From contig WBTZ01000041.1 in the NCBI GenBank assembly GCA_009026175.1, forward strand, positions 1 through 36,728: a DNA stretch of 36,728 bases, in the 5' to 3' direction. The stretch is from Zoogloea sp. (GTDB lineage Bacteria; Pseudomonadota; Gammaproteobacteria; Burkholderiales; Rhodocyclaceae). Of the stretch, positions 1 to 9,104 are shown in pieces; within the stretch, counting starts at the first letter, position 1; every line of letters starts with the position of its first letter. Position numbers and translations under genes: made by a program. The notes under the pieces are model-generated. The model did not search any database and was not told where the DNA came from. It saw only the letters and a list, made by a program, of their open reading frames with translations.

Positions 1-341
1 CAGTAGCCACGCGCGGCTTCGAGCAGGGTGAAGGTGCCATTGACGTTGGTGCGGATGAAGTCGCCCGGGCCGTGGATGGAGCGGTCCACGTGGCTTTCGG
101 CGGCAAAATGCACCAGGGCCCGGGGCCGGTGCTCGGCCAGCAGCCGGTCGATCAGGTCCCGGTCGCAGATGTCGCCCTGCACGAAGATATGGCGCGGATC
201 GCCCGCCAGCGAGGCCAGGTTCTCCAGGTTGCCCGCGTAGGTCAGGGCATCCAGGTTGACCACCGGCTCGTCGCTTGCGCGCAGCCAGTCAAGAACAAAA
301 TTTGCGCCAATGAAGCCGGCTCCGCCGGTTACGAGAATCAT
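1..341 (-). CDS. rfbB: dTDP-glucose 4,6-dehydratase, N-terminal part (cut by window edge)
   Basis: Reading the minus strand from the ATG at 341 gives an open frame of 113 codons that runs off the left edge without a stop. Residues 1-12 hold the Rossmann nucleotide-binding motif GGAGFIG. They are followed by a stretch reading [14 protein letters not shown], which is very characteristic of RfbB/RmlB, then the GDICD and [11 protein letters not shown] segments typical of the extended short-chain dehydrogenase family. The enzyme converts dTDP-glucose to dTDP-4-keto-6-deoxyglucose in the cytosol, an early step toward dTDP-rhamnose for LPS or exopolysaccharide. A purine-rich ribosome site (AGAGGA) lies just upstream of the ATG. 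The catalytic YxxxK region lies outside the window. A polysaccharide gene cluster probably continues to the left, but that cannot be seen. Confidence 0.9.
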   Translation of the reverse strand, partial: MILVTGGAGFIGANFVLDWLRASDEPVVNLDALTYAGNLENLASLAGDPRHIFVQGDICDRDLIDRLLAEHRPRALVHFAAESHVDRSIHGPGDFIRTNVNGTFTLLEAARGY

Positions 342-586
342 GGGGGTCCTCTGGAAAATCGGAATCTGGGTGCACGCGCAAGGATTTCAGGAGCGGGACC
401 TGATTATCGTGCCCAGCCGGAGCACGCGGACCAGGCCGGACAGGGTCACCCCCTCGCGCCACGGTTCCGATTTTATACGACAGGCATGACCACCGGACCG
501 GCACCGCGCGGGCATTCTCCACGATCGGGATCAAACTCGCCGGGCAACTGCCGTTAGACACGCTGAAAAGACTCGGGACAGCCTGC
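342..586. promoter_or_regulatory. Divergent intergenic region between rfbB and the diguanylate cyclase gene
   Basis: This 245-base gap separates two divergently transcribed genes and must carry both promoters. The only promoter-like core I can pick out is an AT-rich spot at 471-479, which reads TATAAA on the minus strand (472-477) and TATACG on the plus strand. Neither has a convincing -35 partner at the right distance. No ORF or repeat stands out. Confidence 0.3.
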
Positions 587-2587
587 ATGCGCACCAACGC
601 AAACGCTCCAGGATCGCCCCCTCCGCAGCCGGCCGATGGCCGCGGAGCCGAGCGCGGCTGGATCCGGACAGTGCTGCTGCCCACCCTGCTCGTCGGAGTG
701 GTGGCCGTGCTGGTGGGCATCCAGGCCATCAGCCGGCTGAGTGAAGTCGGCATCCAGGCCCGGCGGGATGCCTTCACCCTGAAGACCTCCGAGATCACCT
801 TGCGGATCGACGAGCGCTTCAAGACTTACCGGCAGGTGCTCACCGGTGCCCGGGCCCTGTTCCATGCATCCCGCGAGGTGTCCCGCGACGAATGGCGGAC
901 CTACGTGGACGCCCTGCGCCTTCCCGCCTCCTACCCGGGCATCCAGGGCATCGGCTTTGCCGCCTACATCAAGCCGTCCCAGCTGCGGGCCCATGAGGAA
1001 AACATCCGGGCCGAGGGCTTTCGTGACTACCGGGTCAGCCCTCCCGGTCCGCGCACCGAGTACAGCGCGATCGTTTTCATCGAGCCCTTCGACTGGCGCA
1101 ACCAGCGCGCTTTCGGCTATGACATGCTGGCTGAACCGGTACGTCGCCAGGCCATGATGAAGTCCCTCGAGCTCGGGCTGCCAGCCCTGTCCGGCAAGGT
1201 GCGCCTCGTCCAGGAGACAGCCAGTGCCCCCCAGGCGGGGGTCCTGCTCTACCTGCCGCTCTTCCGCAGGGGCGTCAGCCTGCAGACTCCGGCCCTGCGC
1301 GAGAAAGCACTGCTGGGCTGGATCTACAGTCCATTCCGGATGGGCGACCTGATCACCGGGACCCTCGACAACTCGGGCATGCCCGTGCGGCTGCGCATCT
1401 ACGACGGCCATGAGACCACGCCCGAGGCCCTGCTTTACGACAGCCACCCGGAGCGCACGGCGGCCGGCCGGCTGCAGGACAAGACCCAGCTGGAGCTGGA
1501 CAGCCGGATCTGGACCCTCGTCTTCGACAGCCCGCCCGATCTGGCCGGAGACGCTCCCGATTACCTGGAACAGGGTGCCATCGCCTTGATCTGCGGGCTT
1601 TTCGTGCTGCTCACCGCCTCCTTCTTCGCGGCCCGCAACCGGGCCCGCGAGCTGGCCCGGATCGGCGCCTCCCTCAGCGCCAGCGAGGCGCGCTACAGCA
1701 CCCTGGTCAATCAGTCCCTGGAGGGCATCGCCGCCCTCGATGCCGGGCTGTGCTTCTCCTTTGCCAACCCGCGCCTGCAGGACTTGCTCGAAGAACCCGG
1801 GGACGCCCTCATCGGCACCTCGTTCACCCGCTTCTGGCCGGACGACCCGCCACGCGTGCAACATTTCACCCAGCGCCTGCAGCAAGGCCGGGCGGGCACC
1901 TTCGAACAGACACTGGTGACCCGGAACGGGCGCCGCCTCACCGTGATCGTCACCGACGCGCCCCGCCTGGACGCCAGCGGCCGCCTCCAGGAGGTGATCC
2001 TCACCCTGACCGATATCTCGGAACGCAAGGCCGCCGAGGAACGCATCCGCTTCCTGGCCAGCCATGACTCGCTGACGGGACTGGCCAACCGGGCCAGTTT
2101 CATGGAACGCATGGGCGACAGCCTGCTGATGGCCCAGCGCCATCACACCCGGCTCGCCCTGCTCTACCTGGACCTGGACCATTTCAAGGAGGTCAATGAC
2201 ACCCTCGGCCATGCCGCCGGCGACCTGCTGCTCGTCGAAACCGCCCGCCGCATGCGCCAGAGCCTGCGCGCCAGCGACCTGCTGGCCCGCCAGGGGGGTG
2301 ACGAATTCATGGCCCTGCTGCACGATATCGGCACCATGAACGAAGCCCTGGGCGTCGCCGAGAAGATCCGCCGCGCGATCAACACCGCCTACCTGATCGA
2401 TGGCCGCGAATGCCGGGTCTCGGTGAGCATCGGTATCGCCCTCTACCCGGACCACGGCCTCGACCTGGACAGCCTGGCCCGCCAGGCCGATGCGGCAATG
2501 TACCGGGCCAAGTCCATCGGCCGCAACGGCGCCTCCCCGGCCCCCGTCGTGGCCCGCCCTGAAGGCCCGCCGCCCATCAAGCCCTGA
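587..2587 (+). CDS. Membrane-bound diguanylate cyclase, CHASE-PAS-GGDEF
   Basis: A 666-residue sensor predicted to make cyclic di-GMP from two GTP. An N-terminal membrane helix (about residues 26-48) is followed by a periplasmic CHASE-type ligand-binding domain (about 80-300, with the YPGIQGIGFA segment usual in this family). A second helix (about 330-350), a PAS domain (about 367-485) and a C-terminal GGDEF domain (about 490-650) follow. The active-site signature GGDEF is intact at 570-574. The RxxD inhibitory site (RASD, 561-564) sits exactly five residues before it, so product feedback inhibition is expected. There is no EAL domain. The ligand is unknown; CHASE domains bind small molecules such as cytokinin-like compounds or amino acids in characterised cases. 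It is transcribed away from rfbB, so a link to exopolysaccharide control is possible but only inferred. The ribosome site before the ATG is weak (GGGACA). Confidence 0.92.
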   Translation: MRTNANAPGSPPPQPADGRGAERGWIRTVLLPTLLVGVVAVLVGIQAISRLSEVGIQARRDAFTLKTSEITLRIDERFKTYRQVLTGARALFHASREVSRDEWRTYVDALRLPASYPGIQGIGFAAYIKPSQLRAHEENIRAEGFRDYRVSPPGPRTEYSAIVFIEPFDWRNQRAFGYDMLAEPVRRQAMMKSLELGLPALSGKVRLVQETASAPQAGVLLYLPLFRRGVSLQTPALREKALLGWIYSPFRMGDLITGTLDNSGMPVRLRIYDGHETTPEALLYDSHPERTAAGRLQDKTQLELDSRIWTLVFDSPPDLAGDAPDYLEQGAIALICGLFVLLTASFFAARNRARELARIGASLSASEARYSTLVNQSLEGIAALDAGLCFSFANPRLQDLLEEPGDALIGTSFTRFWPDDPPRVQHFTQRLQQGRAGTFEQTLVTRNGRRLTVIVTDAPRLDASGRLQEVILTLTDISERKAAEERIRFLASHDSLTGLANRASFMERMGDSLLMAQRHHTRLALLYLDLDHFKEVNDTLGHAAGDLLLVETARRMRQSLRASDLLARQGGDEFMALLHDIGTMNEALGVAEKIRRAINTAYLIDGRECRVSVSIGIALYPDHGLDLDSLARQADAAMYRAKSIGRNGASPAPVVARPEGPPPIKP

Positions 2588-2596
2588 GCCCCGCGG

Positions 2597-2624
2597 TTCA
2601 CACGCCCCTGCCTTGGCCTAGAAT
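2597..2624 (+). promoter_or_regulatory. Probable sigma-70 promoter of pyk
   Basis: TTCACA at 2597-2602 (five of six matches to the -35 consensus) and TAGAAT at 2619-2624 (five of six to the -10) are 16 bases apart. They lie about 50 bases before the pyruvate kinase ATG in the short gap after the cyclase gene. Confidence 0.5.
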
Positions 2625-2674
2625 GCCGCAGTTCCACGTCAAGGCCCCGTCGCCCATCCAACCCTGGAGACCTC

Positions 2675-4117
2675 ATGTCCCGCCACACCAAGATCGTCGC
2701 CACCCTCGGCCCCTCCTCCTCCGATCTCAACACCCTGGAGCGCCTGGTTCAGGCCGGCGTAGACGTGGTGCGCCTGAACTTCTCCCATGGCAAGGCCGAC
2801 GATCACATCGCCCGCGCCCGGCAGATCCGTGAAGCGGCCCAGCTGGTGGGGCGCCCGGTGGGCATCCTGGCCGACATGCAGGGCCCCAAGATCCGGGTCG
2901 GAAAATTCGAGGAAGGCAAGGTCACCCTGGCCAAGGACGCCGCCTTCATCCTCGACGCCCAGTGCGAGCTCGGCAACGCCCACCGGGTCGGCCTCGACTA
3001 CAAGGACCTGCCCCGCGACGTGAAGCCGGGCGACGTGCTGCTGCTCGATGATGGCCGCCTCAAGCTCGGCGTCGAGCGGGTGCTCGGCCATGAGATCCAC
3101 ACCAAGGTGAAGGTGGGTGGCGAACTCTCCAACAACAAGGGCATCAACCGCCAGGGCGGCGGCCTGACCGCCCCGGCCCTCACCGCCAAGGACATGGAGG
3201 ACATCAAGACCGCGGCCCTGATCGGCGTGGACTTCGTCGCCATCTCCTTCCCCAAGGGCTCCGCCGACATGTACATGGCACGCCAGCTGCTGCGGGCCGC
3301 CGGCAGCAGCGCCGTGCTGATCGCCAAAATCGAACGCACCGAGGCGGTGGCCAACCTGGACGAGATCCTCGATGCCTCCGACGGCATCATGGTGGCGCGC
3401 GGGGACCTCGCCGTCGAAGTCGGCGACGCCAGCGTACCGGCCCTGCAGAAACGCATGATCCGGGCCGCCCGCGAGAAGAACAAGCTGGCCATCACCGCCA
3501 CCCAGATGATGGAGTCCATGATCCACAGCCCGGTGCCGACCCGCGCCGAAGTGTCCGACGTGGCCAATGCGGTGCTCGACGGCACCGACGCGGTGATGCT
3601 CTCCGCCGAGACCGCCTCCGGCAAGTTCCCGGTGGAGGTGGTCGAATCCATGGCGCGGATCTGCCTGGAGGCCGAGAAGTCTGCCGAGGTCACCATGGAC
3701 CGGGATTTCCTCGACCGGGTGTTCACCCGCATCGACCAGTCCATCGCCATGGCCGCCATGTGGACCGCCTACCACCTCAAGGTGAAGGCCATCGCCTCCC
3801 TCACCCAGACCGGCTCCACCGCCCTGTGGATGAGCCGCCTCAACAGCGGCGTACCGATCTACGCCCTGACCCCCGAACTGTCCGCACGCAACCAGATGAC
3901 CCTCTACCGGGAGGTCTACCCCCTGCTGATGTCCCAGGTCCACGCCGACCGGGACGTGCTGCTGTGGGAGGCCGAGCAGATCCTGCTGGAGCAGGGGGTG
4001 GTGGACTACGGCGACCTCATCGTGCTGACCATCGGCGAGCCGATCGGCGCCGCCGGCGGCACCAACACCATGAAGATCGTGCGGGTCGGCGAGACCCGCA
4101 AGCCAGGCACCGCGTGA
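2675..4117 (+). CDS. pyk: Pyruvate kinase
   Basis: A 480-residue protein, the normal length for bacterial pyruvate kinase, which makes pyruvate and ATP from phosphoenolpyruvate and ADP in the last step of glycolysis. It opens with the family signature KIVATLGPSSSD, followed by VVRLNFSHG. The AKIE segment near residue 220 carries the catalytic lysine. The metal and substrate loop reads MVARGDLAVEVG (many homologues have GDLGVE), and ITATQMMESM and the VLDGTDAVMLSAETA stretch are also present. A ribosome site (GGAGA) lies five bases before the ATG. The gene is followed by fba, so two glycolytic genes sit in tandem, though fba appears to have its own promoter. The C-terminal domain is complete. 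Confidence 0.97.
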   Translation: MSRHTKIVATLGPSSSDLNTLERLVQAGVDVVRLNFSHGKADDHIARARQIREAAQLVGRPVGILADMQGPKIRVGKFEEGKVTLAKDAAFILDAQCELGNAHRVGLDYKDLPRDVKPGDVLLLDDGRLKLGVERVLGHEIHTKVKVGGELSNNKGINRQGGGLTAPALTAKDMEDIKTAALIGVDFVAISFPKGSADMYMARQLLRAAGSSAVLIAKIERTEAVANLDEILDASDGIMVARGDLAVEVGDASVPALQKRMIRAAREKNKLAITATQMMESMIHSPVPTRAEVSDVANAVLDGTDAVMLSAETASGKFPVEVVESMARICLEAEKSAEVTMDRDFLDRVFTRIDQSIAMAAMWTAYHLKVKAIASLTQTGSTALWMSRLNSGVPIYALTPELSARNQMTLYREVYPLLMSQVHADRDVLLWEAEQILLEQGVVDYGDLIVLTIGEPIGAAGGTNTMKIVRVGETRKPGTA

Positions 4118-4142
4118 CCGGCGACACAAATTGCGCCTCCCG

Positions 4143-4167
4143 GATGCCTGCCCGCTGCGCAGGCATC
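4143..4167. other. Perfect 9-bp stem-loop between pyk and fba
   Basis: GATGCCTGC (4143-4151) and its exact reverse complement GCAGGCATC (4159-4167) enclose a 7-base loop. No T-run follows on either strand, so it is not a standard intrinsic terminator. It occupies the position where the -35 region of the fba promoter would lie. It could be an mRNA 3'-end stabiliser for pyk, a processing site or a protein-binding palindrome; the sequence alone does not decide. Confidence 0.5.
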
Positions 4168-4176
4168 ATGCCGCCT

Positions 4177-4185
4177 TGGTAGAAT
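4177..4185 (+). promoter_or_regulatory. Probable extended -10 promoter of fba
   Basis: TAGAAT at 4180-4185 is preceded by TGG, giving the TGn extended -10 arrangement. No good -35 is seen 17 bases upstream, which fits an extended -10 promoter. The start codon of fba lies about 50 bases downstream. Confidence 0.5.
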
Positions 4186-4237
4186 TGCGGTTTTACGTCT
4201 ATACCCGGCCGGGCCCCCGGCCATCGGAGAAAACACC

Positions 4238-5302
4238 ATGTCCCTCGTTTCCATGCGTCAGCTTCTCGACCACGCCGCCGAGTTCGGCTACGGTCTGCCC
4301 GCGTTCAACGTCAACAACCTCGAACAGGTCCAGGCCATCATGGAAGCCGCTGCGGAAACCGACAGCCCGGTGATCATGCAGGCCTCCGCGGGCGCCCGCA
4401 AATACGCCGGCGAAGCCTTCCTGCGCCACCTGATCGACGCCGCCGTCGAAGCCTACCCGCACATTCCGGTCGTGATGCACCAGGACCACGGCCAGTCCCC
4501 CGCCATCTGCATGGGCGCGATCCGCTCCGGCTTCTCGTCCGTGATGATGGACGGCTCCCTGCTCGAGGACGGCAAGACCCCCTCCTCCTACGAATACAAC
4601 GTGGACGTGACCCGCCGGGTGGTCGAGATGTCCCACGCCATCGGCGTCAGCGTCGAGGGCGAGCTGGGCTGCCTGGGCTCCCTCGAAACCGGCCAGGCCG
4701 GCGAGGAAGACGGCGTCGGCGCCGAAGGCACCCTGGACCACTCCCAGATGCTCACCGACCCGGACCAGGCCGCCGACTTCGTCAAGCAGACCAACGTGGA
4801 CGCGCTGGCCATCGCCATCGGCACCAGCCACGGCGCCTACAAGTTCACCCGCAAGCCCACCGGCGACATCCTCGCCATCGAGCGCATCAAGGCCATCAAC
4901 GCGCGCATCCCCAACACCCACCTGGTGATGCACGGCTCCTCCTCGGTGCCCCAGGAGCTGCTCGAGATCATCCGCCAGTACGGCGGCGACATGAAGGAAA
5001 CCTACGGCGTGCCCGTCGAGGAAATCGTCCAGGGCATCAAGTACGGCGTGCGCAAGATCAACATCGACACCGACATCCGCCTGGCCATGACCGGCGCGGT
5101 GCGCAAGTTCTTCGCCGAGAACCCCTCCAAGTTCGACCCGCGGGAGTTCCTCAAGCCTGCCCGGGAAGCCGCCAAGCTGGTCTGCAAGGCCCGTTTCGAA
5201 GCCTTTGGCACCGCCGGCAACGCCAGCAAGATCAAGCCGATCTCCCTGGACAAGATCGCTGCCAGCTACAAGAGCGGCGCCCTGAACCAGGTCATCCGCT
5301 GA
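4238..5302 (+). CDS. fba: Fructose-bisphosphate aldolase, class II
   Basis: A 354-residue zinc-dependent aldolase that interconverts fructose 1,6-bisphosphate with dihydroxyacetone phosphate and glyceraldehyde 3-phosphate, in glycolysis, gluconeogenesis and the Calvin cycle. The start [19 protein letters not shown] and the overall length match the CbbA/FbaA type found in betaproteobacteria. The HQDHG segment at residues 81-85 holds the catalytic aspartate (D83) and a zinc histidine (H84). [10 protein letters not shown] and the C-terminal [10 protein letters not shown] phosphate-binding segment are also present. A ribosome site (CGGAGAA) precedes the ATG. An intrinsic terminator follows within 60 bases, so the gene is probably a single transcription unit or the end of one starting at pyk. 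Confidence 0.97.
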   Translation: MSLVSMRQLLDHAAEFGYGLPAFNVNNLEQVQAIMEAAAETDSPVIMQASAGARKYAGEAFLRHLIDAAVEAYPHIPVVMHQDHGQSPAICMGAIRSGFSSVMMDGSLLEDGKTPSSYEYNVDVTRRVVEMSHAIGVSVEGELGCLGSLETGQAGEEDGVGAEGTLDHSQMLTDPDQAADFVKQTNVDALAIAIGTSHGAYKFTRKPTGDILAIERIKAINARIPNTHLVMHGSSSVPQELLEIIRQYGGDMKETYGVPVEEIVQGIKYGVRKINIDTDIRLAMTGAVRKFFAENPSKFDPREFLKPAREAAKLVCKARFEAFGTAGNASKIKPISLDKIAASYKSGALNQVIR

Positions 5303-5332
5303 TCCGGCGCCATCCGGCGCCCACCCACCTGC

Positions 5333-5359
5333 GGGGCCGGCTTGCCGGCCCCGTTTGCT
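5333..5359 (+). terminator. Intrinsic terminator after fba
   Basis: GGGGCCGGC (5333-5341) and GCCGGCCCC (5344-5352) form a perfect GC stem, realistically with a 4-base CTTG loop, followed by GTTTGCTTT. It ends the fba transcript just before the next small gene. Confidence 0.7.
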
Positions 5360-5377
5360 TTCCCGAGGAGTTCTCCG

Positions 5378-5758
5378 ATGGCACTTCCCTGGTCCACCCT
5401 GGTCAAGGCGATCCCCTGGTCCGACGTCATCGCCAAGGCACCCGACCTCGCCCAGGGCGCCCGCAAGCTGTGGCAGAAGGCCGCCGGCCAGTCTGACGCC
5501 GGAGAGCGGCCGGCGGAAGCCGGCGCACCGCTCGCCGGCACGGATGCCCGCTTCGCCAGCCTCGACACCCGGCTCACCGAACTGGCCACCCGTCAGCAGG
5601 AAGTCACCGAACTCCTGGCCGCCCTCGCCGCCCAGAATGCCGAGCTGGTAAGCACCACCGACACCCTGCGCGGCCAGCTGCGCCGCCTGTGGATTGCGGT
5701 CGGCCTGCTCGGAGTGCTGAGCGCCGGCAGCCTGATCCTGCCCTTCCTCACCCGGTAG
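5378..5758 (+). CDS. Small membrane-anchored coiled-coil protein, function unknown
   Basis: A 126-residue protein of no family I can name. The ATG at 5378 is chosen because GAGGAG (5365-5370) is well placed before it; an upstream TTG in the same frame lies inside the fba terminator. The N-terminal part is amphipathic. Residues about 50-100 are rich in Leu, Ala, Glu and Gln with heptad-like spacing (TRLTELATRQQEVTELLAAL), suggesting a coiled coil. The last 25 residues form one hydrophobic helix (LWIAVGLLGVLSAGSLILPF) ending in TR, so it is probably a tail-anchored inner-membrane protein. It resembles the many short coiled-coil and helix proteins of proteobacteria with no assigned role. Confidence 0.75.
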   Translation: MALPWSTLVKAIPWSDVIAKAPDLAQGARKLWQKAAGQSDAGERPAEAGAPLAGTDARFASLDTRLTELATRQQEVTELLAALAAQNAELVSTTDTLRGQLRRLWIAVGLLGVLSAGSLILPFLTR

Positions 5759-5890
5759 TTTTGTTGCAGCGCAGCAACGATACGTGATCCAGGGCACGAC
5801 CTGCAGCGCCCTTGCCCTTGCCAGCCAGGCTTCCGTAACGGCAAGATTGCGTCCCGACCATCCCCGTGAGCGCGCCGTCGCCCCGCCACC

Positions 5891-7192
5891 ATGACCCTGC
5901 CCGACCATTTCGCCGAGCACGCGCAGCGCCACGCCCTCAACGACGAGTTCCACGCCCGCCCCCCGGTTCCACTGGAGAGCCCGCAGCTCATCAGCTACCT
6001 GGCGATGCACCACGACGGTTGCGAGCCCGGCGCGGCGCTGCAGCACCTGATCGCCCTGGGCAAGCTGCTCGGCCAGCCCATCGATGCGGAGGGCAGCCAT
6101 CGACTGATCGACTTCGGCAGCTTCCAGCTCAGATGGGAGCTCCACAACGAGTTCTCCAGCTACACCTTCTTCAGGTCGGTGGCCCGCGGCGAAGGCCTCG
6201 ACCACAGCACCTCGGCCCTCGCCGCGGCGCCCCAGGCCTGGCTGCAGAGCCTGCCCGGCAAGCTCATCGTGGCCACCCACGTGGAGCTGCGCTCCGCCGC
6301 CGAGGTCACGCCGGACAGCGTGATGGACAAGCTGTCGCCCACCGGCACCGCAATGGTCGGCGCCCAGGTGGCCGACGGCGCCGCCTGGGTATTCACCGAC
6401 TTCCTGTTTGAAGAAGGCTTCTCGCGCTTCCTGGTCATCGACGTGTCCCTGACCCGCCGCCAGGCCGGCCGCACCGTGCAGCGCCTGGTGGAGATCGAGA
6501 CCTACCGCCTGATGGCCCTGCTGGCCTTCCCGGTGGCCAAGGGGGTGGGGCAGATGCTGGGCGCCTCCGAAAGGGCCCTGGCCGACCTGATGGACCGCAC
6601 CGGCACCGCCCGCTCCCCCGACGACGAGCGCAGCGTGCTGGCCGACCTCACCAGCCTGGCCGCCGAAGTCGAACACTCGGTGGCCCGCACCACCTTCCGC
6701 TTCGGCGCGGCGCGGGCCTATCACAGCCTGGTCATGCAACGCATTGCCGAACTGCGCGAGCAGCGCATCATCGGCCTGCCCACCTTCCATGAATTCATGG
6801 AACGCCGCCTGCTGCCGGCCATGCACACCTGCGAGACCATGGCCCGCCGCCAGGAAGACCTGTCCAGCCGCGTGGCCCGCAACAGCCAGCTGCTGCGCAC
6901 CCGCGTCGAGGTGGAGCTCGAACGCCAGAACCAGGAACTGCTGGCCCAGATGAACCGCCGGGCCAAGCTCCAGCTGCACCTGCAGGAAACCGTGGAAGGC
7001 CTGTCGGTGGTGGCCATCACCTACTACGCCTCGCAACTGGTCCAGTACATGGCCAAGGGCGTCAAGCACTACATCGAGCCCTTCACCCCGGAAGGACTCA
7101 CCGCGGCCGCCATCCCCATCATCGCGGGTCTTGTCGCCTTCAGCATGCACCGCATGCGCAAACACCTGGCCGCAGCCGACGGCGGACACTGA
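5891..7192 (+). CDS. DUF3422 family membrane-anchored protein
   Basis: A 433-residue protein of the uncharacterised DUF3422 family (COG4949, predicted membrane-anchored). The N-terminal NDEFHARPP segment (residues 17-25) is the recognisable hallmark of the family. The middle is soluble and ends in a long helical stretch rich in Arg, Gln and Glu (about 300-365), probably a coiled coil. Two hydrophobic segments follow at the C-terminus (about 371-390 and 402-420), so the bulk probably faces the cytoplasm and is anchored at its end. The ATG at 5891 fits the family N-terminus, but the ribosome site is poor. The 132-base gap before it holds no clear promoter. No function is established for the family; a role should not be inferred from purC next door. 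Confidence 0.88.
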   Translation: MTLPDHFAEHAQRHALNDEFHARPPVPLESPQLISYLAMHHDGCEPGAALQHLIALGKLLGQPIDAEGSHRLIDFGSFQLRWELHNEFSSYTFFRSVARGEGLDHSTSALAAAPQAWLQSLPGKLIVATHVELRSAAEVTPDSVMDKLSPTGTAMVGAQVADGAAWVFTDFLFEEGFSRFLVIDVSLTRRQAGRTVQRLVEIETYRLMALLAFPVAKGVGQMLGASERALADLMDRTGTARSPDDERSVLADLTSLAAEVEHSVARTTFRFGAARAYHSLVMQRIAELREQRIIGLPTFHEFMERRLLPAMHTCETMARRQEDLSSRVARNSQLLRTRVEVELERQNQELLAQMNRRAKLQLHLQETVEGLSVVAITYYASQLVQYMAKGVKHYIEPFTPEGLTAAAIPIIAGLVAFSMHRMRKHLAAADGGH

Positions 7193-7217
7193 CCGACCCG
7201 CGCCACCCCGCTATAAT
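7189..7217 (+). promoter_or_regulatory. Probable sigma-70 promoter of purC
   Basis: A perfect -10 box TATAAT (7212-7217) lies 17 bases after CTGACC (7189-7194, four of six matches to -35). The -35 overlaps the stop codon of the preceding gene. The purC GTG lies about 28 bases downstream, so the leader is short. Confidence 0.6.
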
Positions 7218-7244
7218 CGCTTTTTGACCGACGGACTCTCGACC

Positions 7245-8177
7245 GTGACCACTCCGCTCTTCGAATCCTCCATCCGCAGCCTGCCCCTGCTGGGCCGTGG
7301 CAAGGTGCGCGACATCTACGCCATCGACGCCGACAAGCTGCTCATCGTCACCTCCGACCGCCTGTCGGCCTTCGACGTGATCCTGCCGGATCCGATTCCC
7401 CGCAAGGGTGAAGTGCTCACCGCCCTGGCCAACTTCTGGTTTGCGCGCCTCGGCCACATCGTGCCGAACCAGCTCACCGGCATCGACCCCGAGAGCGTCG
7501 TCGCTGCCGACGAACGCGACCAGGTGCGCGGCCGCGCCCTGGTGGTCAAGCGCCTCGCCCCGCTGCCCATCGAGGCGGTCGTACGCGGCTACGTGATCGG
7601 CTCCGGCTGGAAGGATTACCAGGACACCGGTTCCATCTGCGGCATCGACCTCCCGGCCGGTCTCAAGCAGGCCCAGAAGCTGCCGTTCCCCATCTTCACC
7701 CCGGCCAGCAAGGCCGACGTGGGCGACCACGACGAGAACATCAGCTTCGAGCAGGCCCAGGAGCGTACCAACACGGTGCTCGCCCAGGCCCTCGCAGGCA
7801 CCGGCAAGACCGGCGCCCAGCTGGTTGCCGAAGCCCGCGATGCAGCCATCCGGCTGTACTCCGAGGCCGCCGACTATGCCGCCACCCGGGGCATCATCAT
7901 CGCCGACACCAAATTCGAATTCGGCATCGACGCCGCCGGCACCCTGCATCTGATCGACGAGGCCCTGACCCCGGACTCCTCCCGCTTCTGGCCGGCCAGC
8001 AGCTACGCCGAAGGCATCAGCCCGCCGAGCTACGACAAGCAATACGTGCGTGACTACCTGGAAACCCTCGACTGGGGCAAGGTCGCCCCCGGCCCCAAGC
8101 TGCCCGACGAGGTCATCGCCCACACGGCCGCCAAGTACGTGGAAGCTTACGAACGGCTCACCGGCAAGACCCTTTGA
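7245..8177 (+). CDS. purC: Phosphoribosylaminoimidazole-succinocarboxamide synthase (SAICAR synthetase)
   Basis: Joins CAIR and aspartate using ATP to give SAICAR in de novo purine synthesis. The 310-residue length is that of the longer SAICAR synthetase form, not the 237-residue Escherichia coli form. Motifs seen are GRGKVRDIY (ATP loop), SDRLSAFDV, the HDENISFEQ segment, [11 protein letters not shown] and [12 protein letters not shown] near the C-terminus. The start is a GTG at 7245 (MTTPLFES), placed correctly after a perfect -10 box; frames reading further upstream overlap that promoter and the previous gene. No strong Shine-Dalgarno is visible. A strong terminator follows 20 bases after the stop. 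Confidence 0.96.
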   Translation: MTTPLFESSIRSLPLLGRGKVRDIYAIDADKLLIVTSDRLSAFDVILPDPIPRKGEVLTALANFWFARLGHIVPNQLTGIDPESVVAADERDQVRGRALVVKRLAPLPIEAVVRGYVIGSGWKDYQDTGSICGIDLPAGLKQAQKLPFPIFTPASKADVGDHDENISFEQAQERTNTVLAQALAGTGKTGAQLVAEARDAAIRLYSEAADYAATRGIIIADTKFEFGIDAAGTLHLIDEALTPDSSRFWPASSYAEGISPPSYDKQYVRDYLETLDWGKVAPGPKLPDEVIAHTAAKYVEAYERLTGKTL

Positions 8178-8196
8178 GCGGGGTCTGCGACGGCAC

Positions 8197-8226
8197 AAAA
8201 AAACCCGCCTGCCGGCGGGTTTTTTC
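8197..8226. terminator. Bidirectional intrinsic terminator between purC and the HDOD gene
   Basis: ACCCGCC (8203-8209), loop TGCC and GGCGGGT (8214-8220) form the stem. It is flanked by seven A on the left and six T on the right, so it works on both strands and serves both convergent genes. Confidence 0.92.
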
Positions 8227-8240
8227 ATGGGTCCGGGCCT

Positions 8241-9104
8241 TTACACCTGGAACAGGCTGATCATCGCCTGCTTCTCGGCCGCCGACTCCTCCAGCACCGC
8301 CTTCAGGCGCTCTTCATCCAGCCCCAGCGTCGCCGCCCGGGCAAGACCATGGCGGAAGCCCTCATCCTCCTCGGAGAAAGGATTCGGCGTCTCGGCCAGC
8401 AGATGGCCGATGAAGACCAGATCGGTGATGTTGGTCGGAGGCCAGTCGCCGCCGTAGATCTCCGGGTTGTCGACCACGTCCACCAGCTCCCGCGGCATGT
8501 TCATCGCGGCCAGGACCGCCCGCCCGATGGGGGGGTGCCAGACCCGCACGAGGTCGGACAGGGGGCTGTCGTCCTGCAACATCTCGGGATACTCCCAGAC
8601 CCTGGCGAGCAGGAAGAACTGGCCGATGTCGTGCACAATGCCGGCAAAGAAGGCCGCATCCCGGTCCAGCGAGGTACAGCGGCGCGCCAGCACGCTGGCC
8701 GTCGCGGCCACATCCACGCTGTGCGCCCACAGCTTGCGGATCAGGGGCTGGTAGGGGCCCAGCACATCCCGATGGATCAACTGCTCGGCCGCCACCGCCA
8801 TGGCCAGCGCCCTCAGCTTTCCAAAGCCGATGCGCACCAGGGCCTTGGGCACATCGGCCACCAGGCGCCCGCCGGGGTTGTACCATGCGGAATTGGCCAA
8901 TGCGACGGTCCGCGCCGCCAGCAGGGGTTCCGCCGAGACCATGGACGACATTCGGGTCAGATCGGTGTCCGGATGGTCGAGGGCCTCGAGCACCCTCAGG
9001 GTCACCTCCATGGAGGTGGGAAAGCGCAACTCGCCACGCTCCAGCTCCTGGGTAATCGTATGCAGGAAGGCCTGCTCGCCCAGATTCAAAGCCTTGTCGC
9101 TCAC
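8241..9104 (-). CDS. HDOD domain protein
   Basis: A single-domain HDOD protein of 287 residues. HDOD is an HD-related fold found in bacterial signalling proteins, usually without proven enzyme activity. The domain covers about residues 15-215: RFPTSMEVTLRVLE at the start, then SSMVSAEPLLAARTVALANSA, and the partly conserved metal site IVHDIG. The C-terminal 60 residues are helical. I chose the GTG at 9104 (VSDKALNLG) because AAGGGGAC sits at ideal spacing before it. A TTG at 9194 and an ATG at 9167 extend the frame but lack ribosome sites and would crowd the divergent prlC start. Homologues act in biofilm, stress or motility signalling; no partner is apparent here. Confidence 0.87.
   Translation of the reverse strand: MSDKALNLGEQAFLHTITQELERGELRFPTSMEVTLRVLEALDHPDTDLTRMSSMVSAEPLLAARTVALANSAWYNPGGRLVADVPKALVRIGFGKLRALAMAVAAEQLIHRDVLGPYQPLIRKLWAHSVDVAATASVLARRCTSLDRDAAFFAGIVHDIGQFFLLARVWEYPEMLQDDSPLSDLVRVWHPPIGRAVLAAMNMPRELVDVVDNPEIYGGDWPPTNITDLVFIGHLLAETPNPFSEEDEGFRHGLARAATLGLDEERLKAVLEESAAEKQAMISLFQV

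Noticed and set aside
5763-5778. GTTGC/GCAAC inverted repeat after the small coiled-coil gene
   Set aside because: Only five base pairs with no T-run; too weak to call a terminator or operator.
4199-7189. 996-codon open frame on the minus strand across fba and the DUF3422 gene
   Set aside because: It is antisense to clearly identified genes. Its low-complexity Gly/Ala/His/Val/Gln-rich translation is typical of the mirror frame of high-GC genes.
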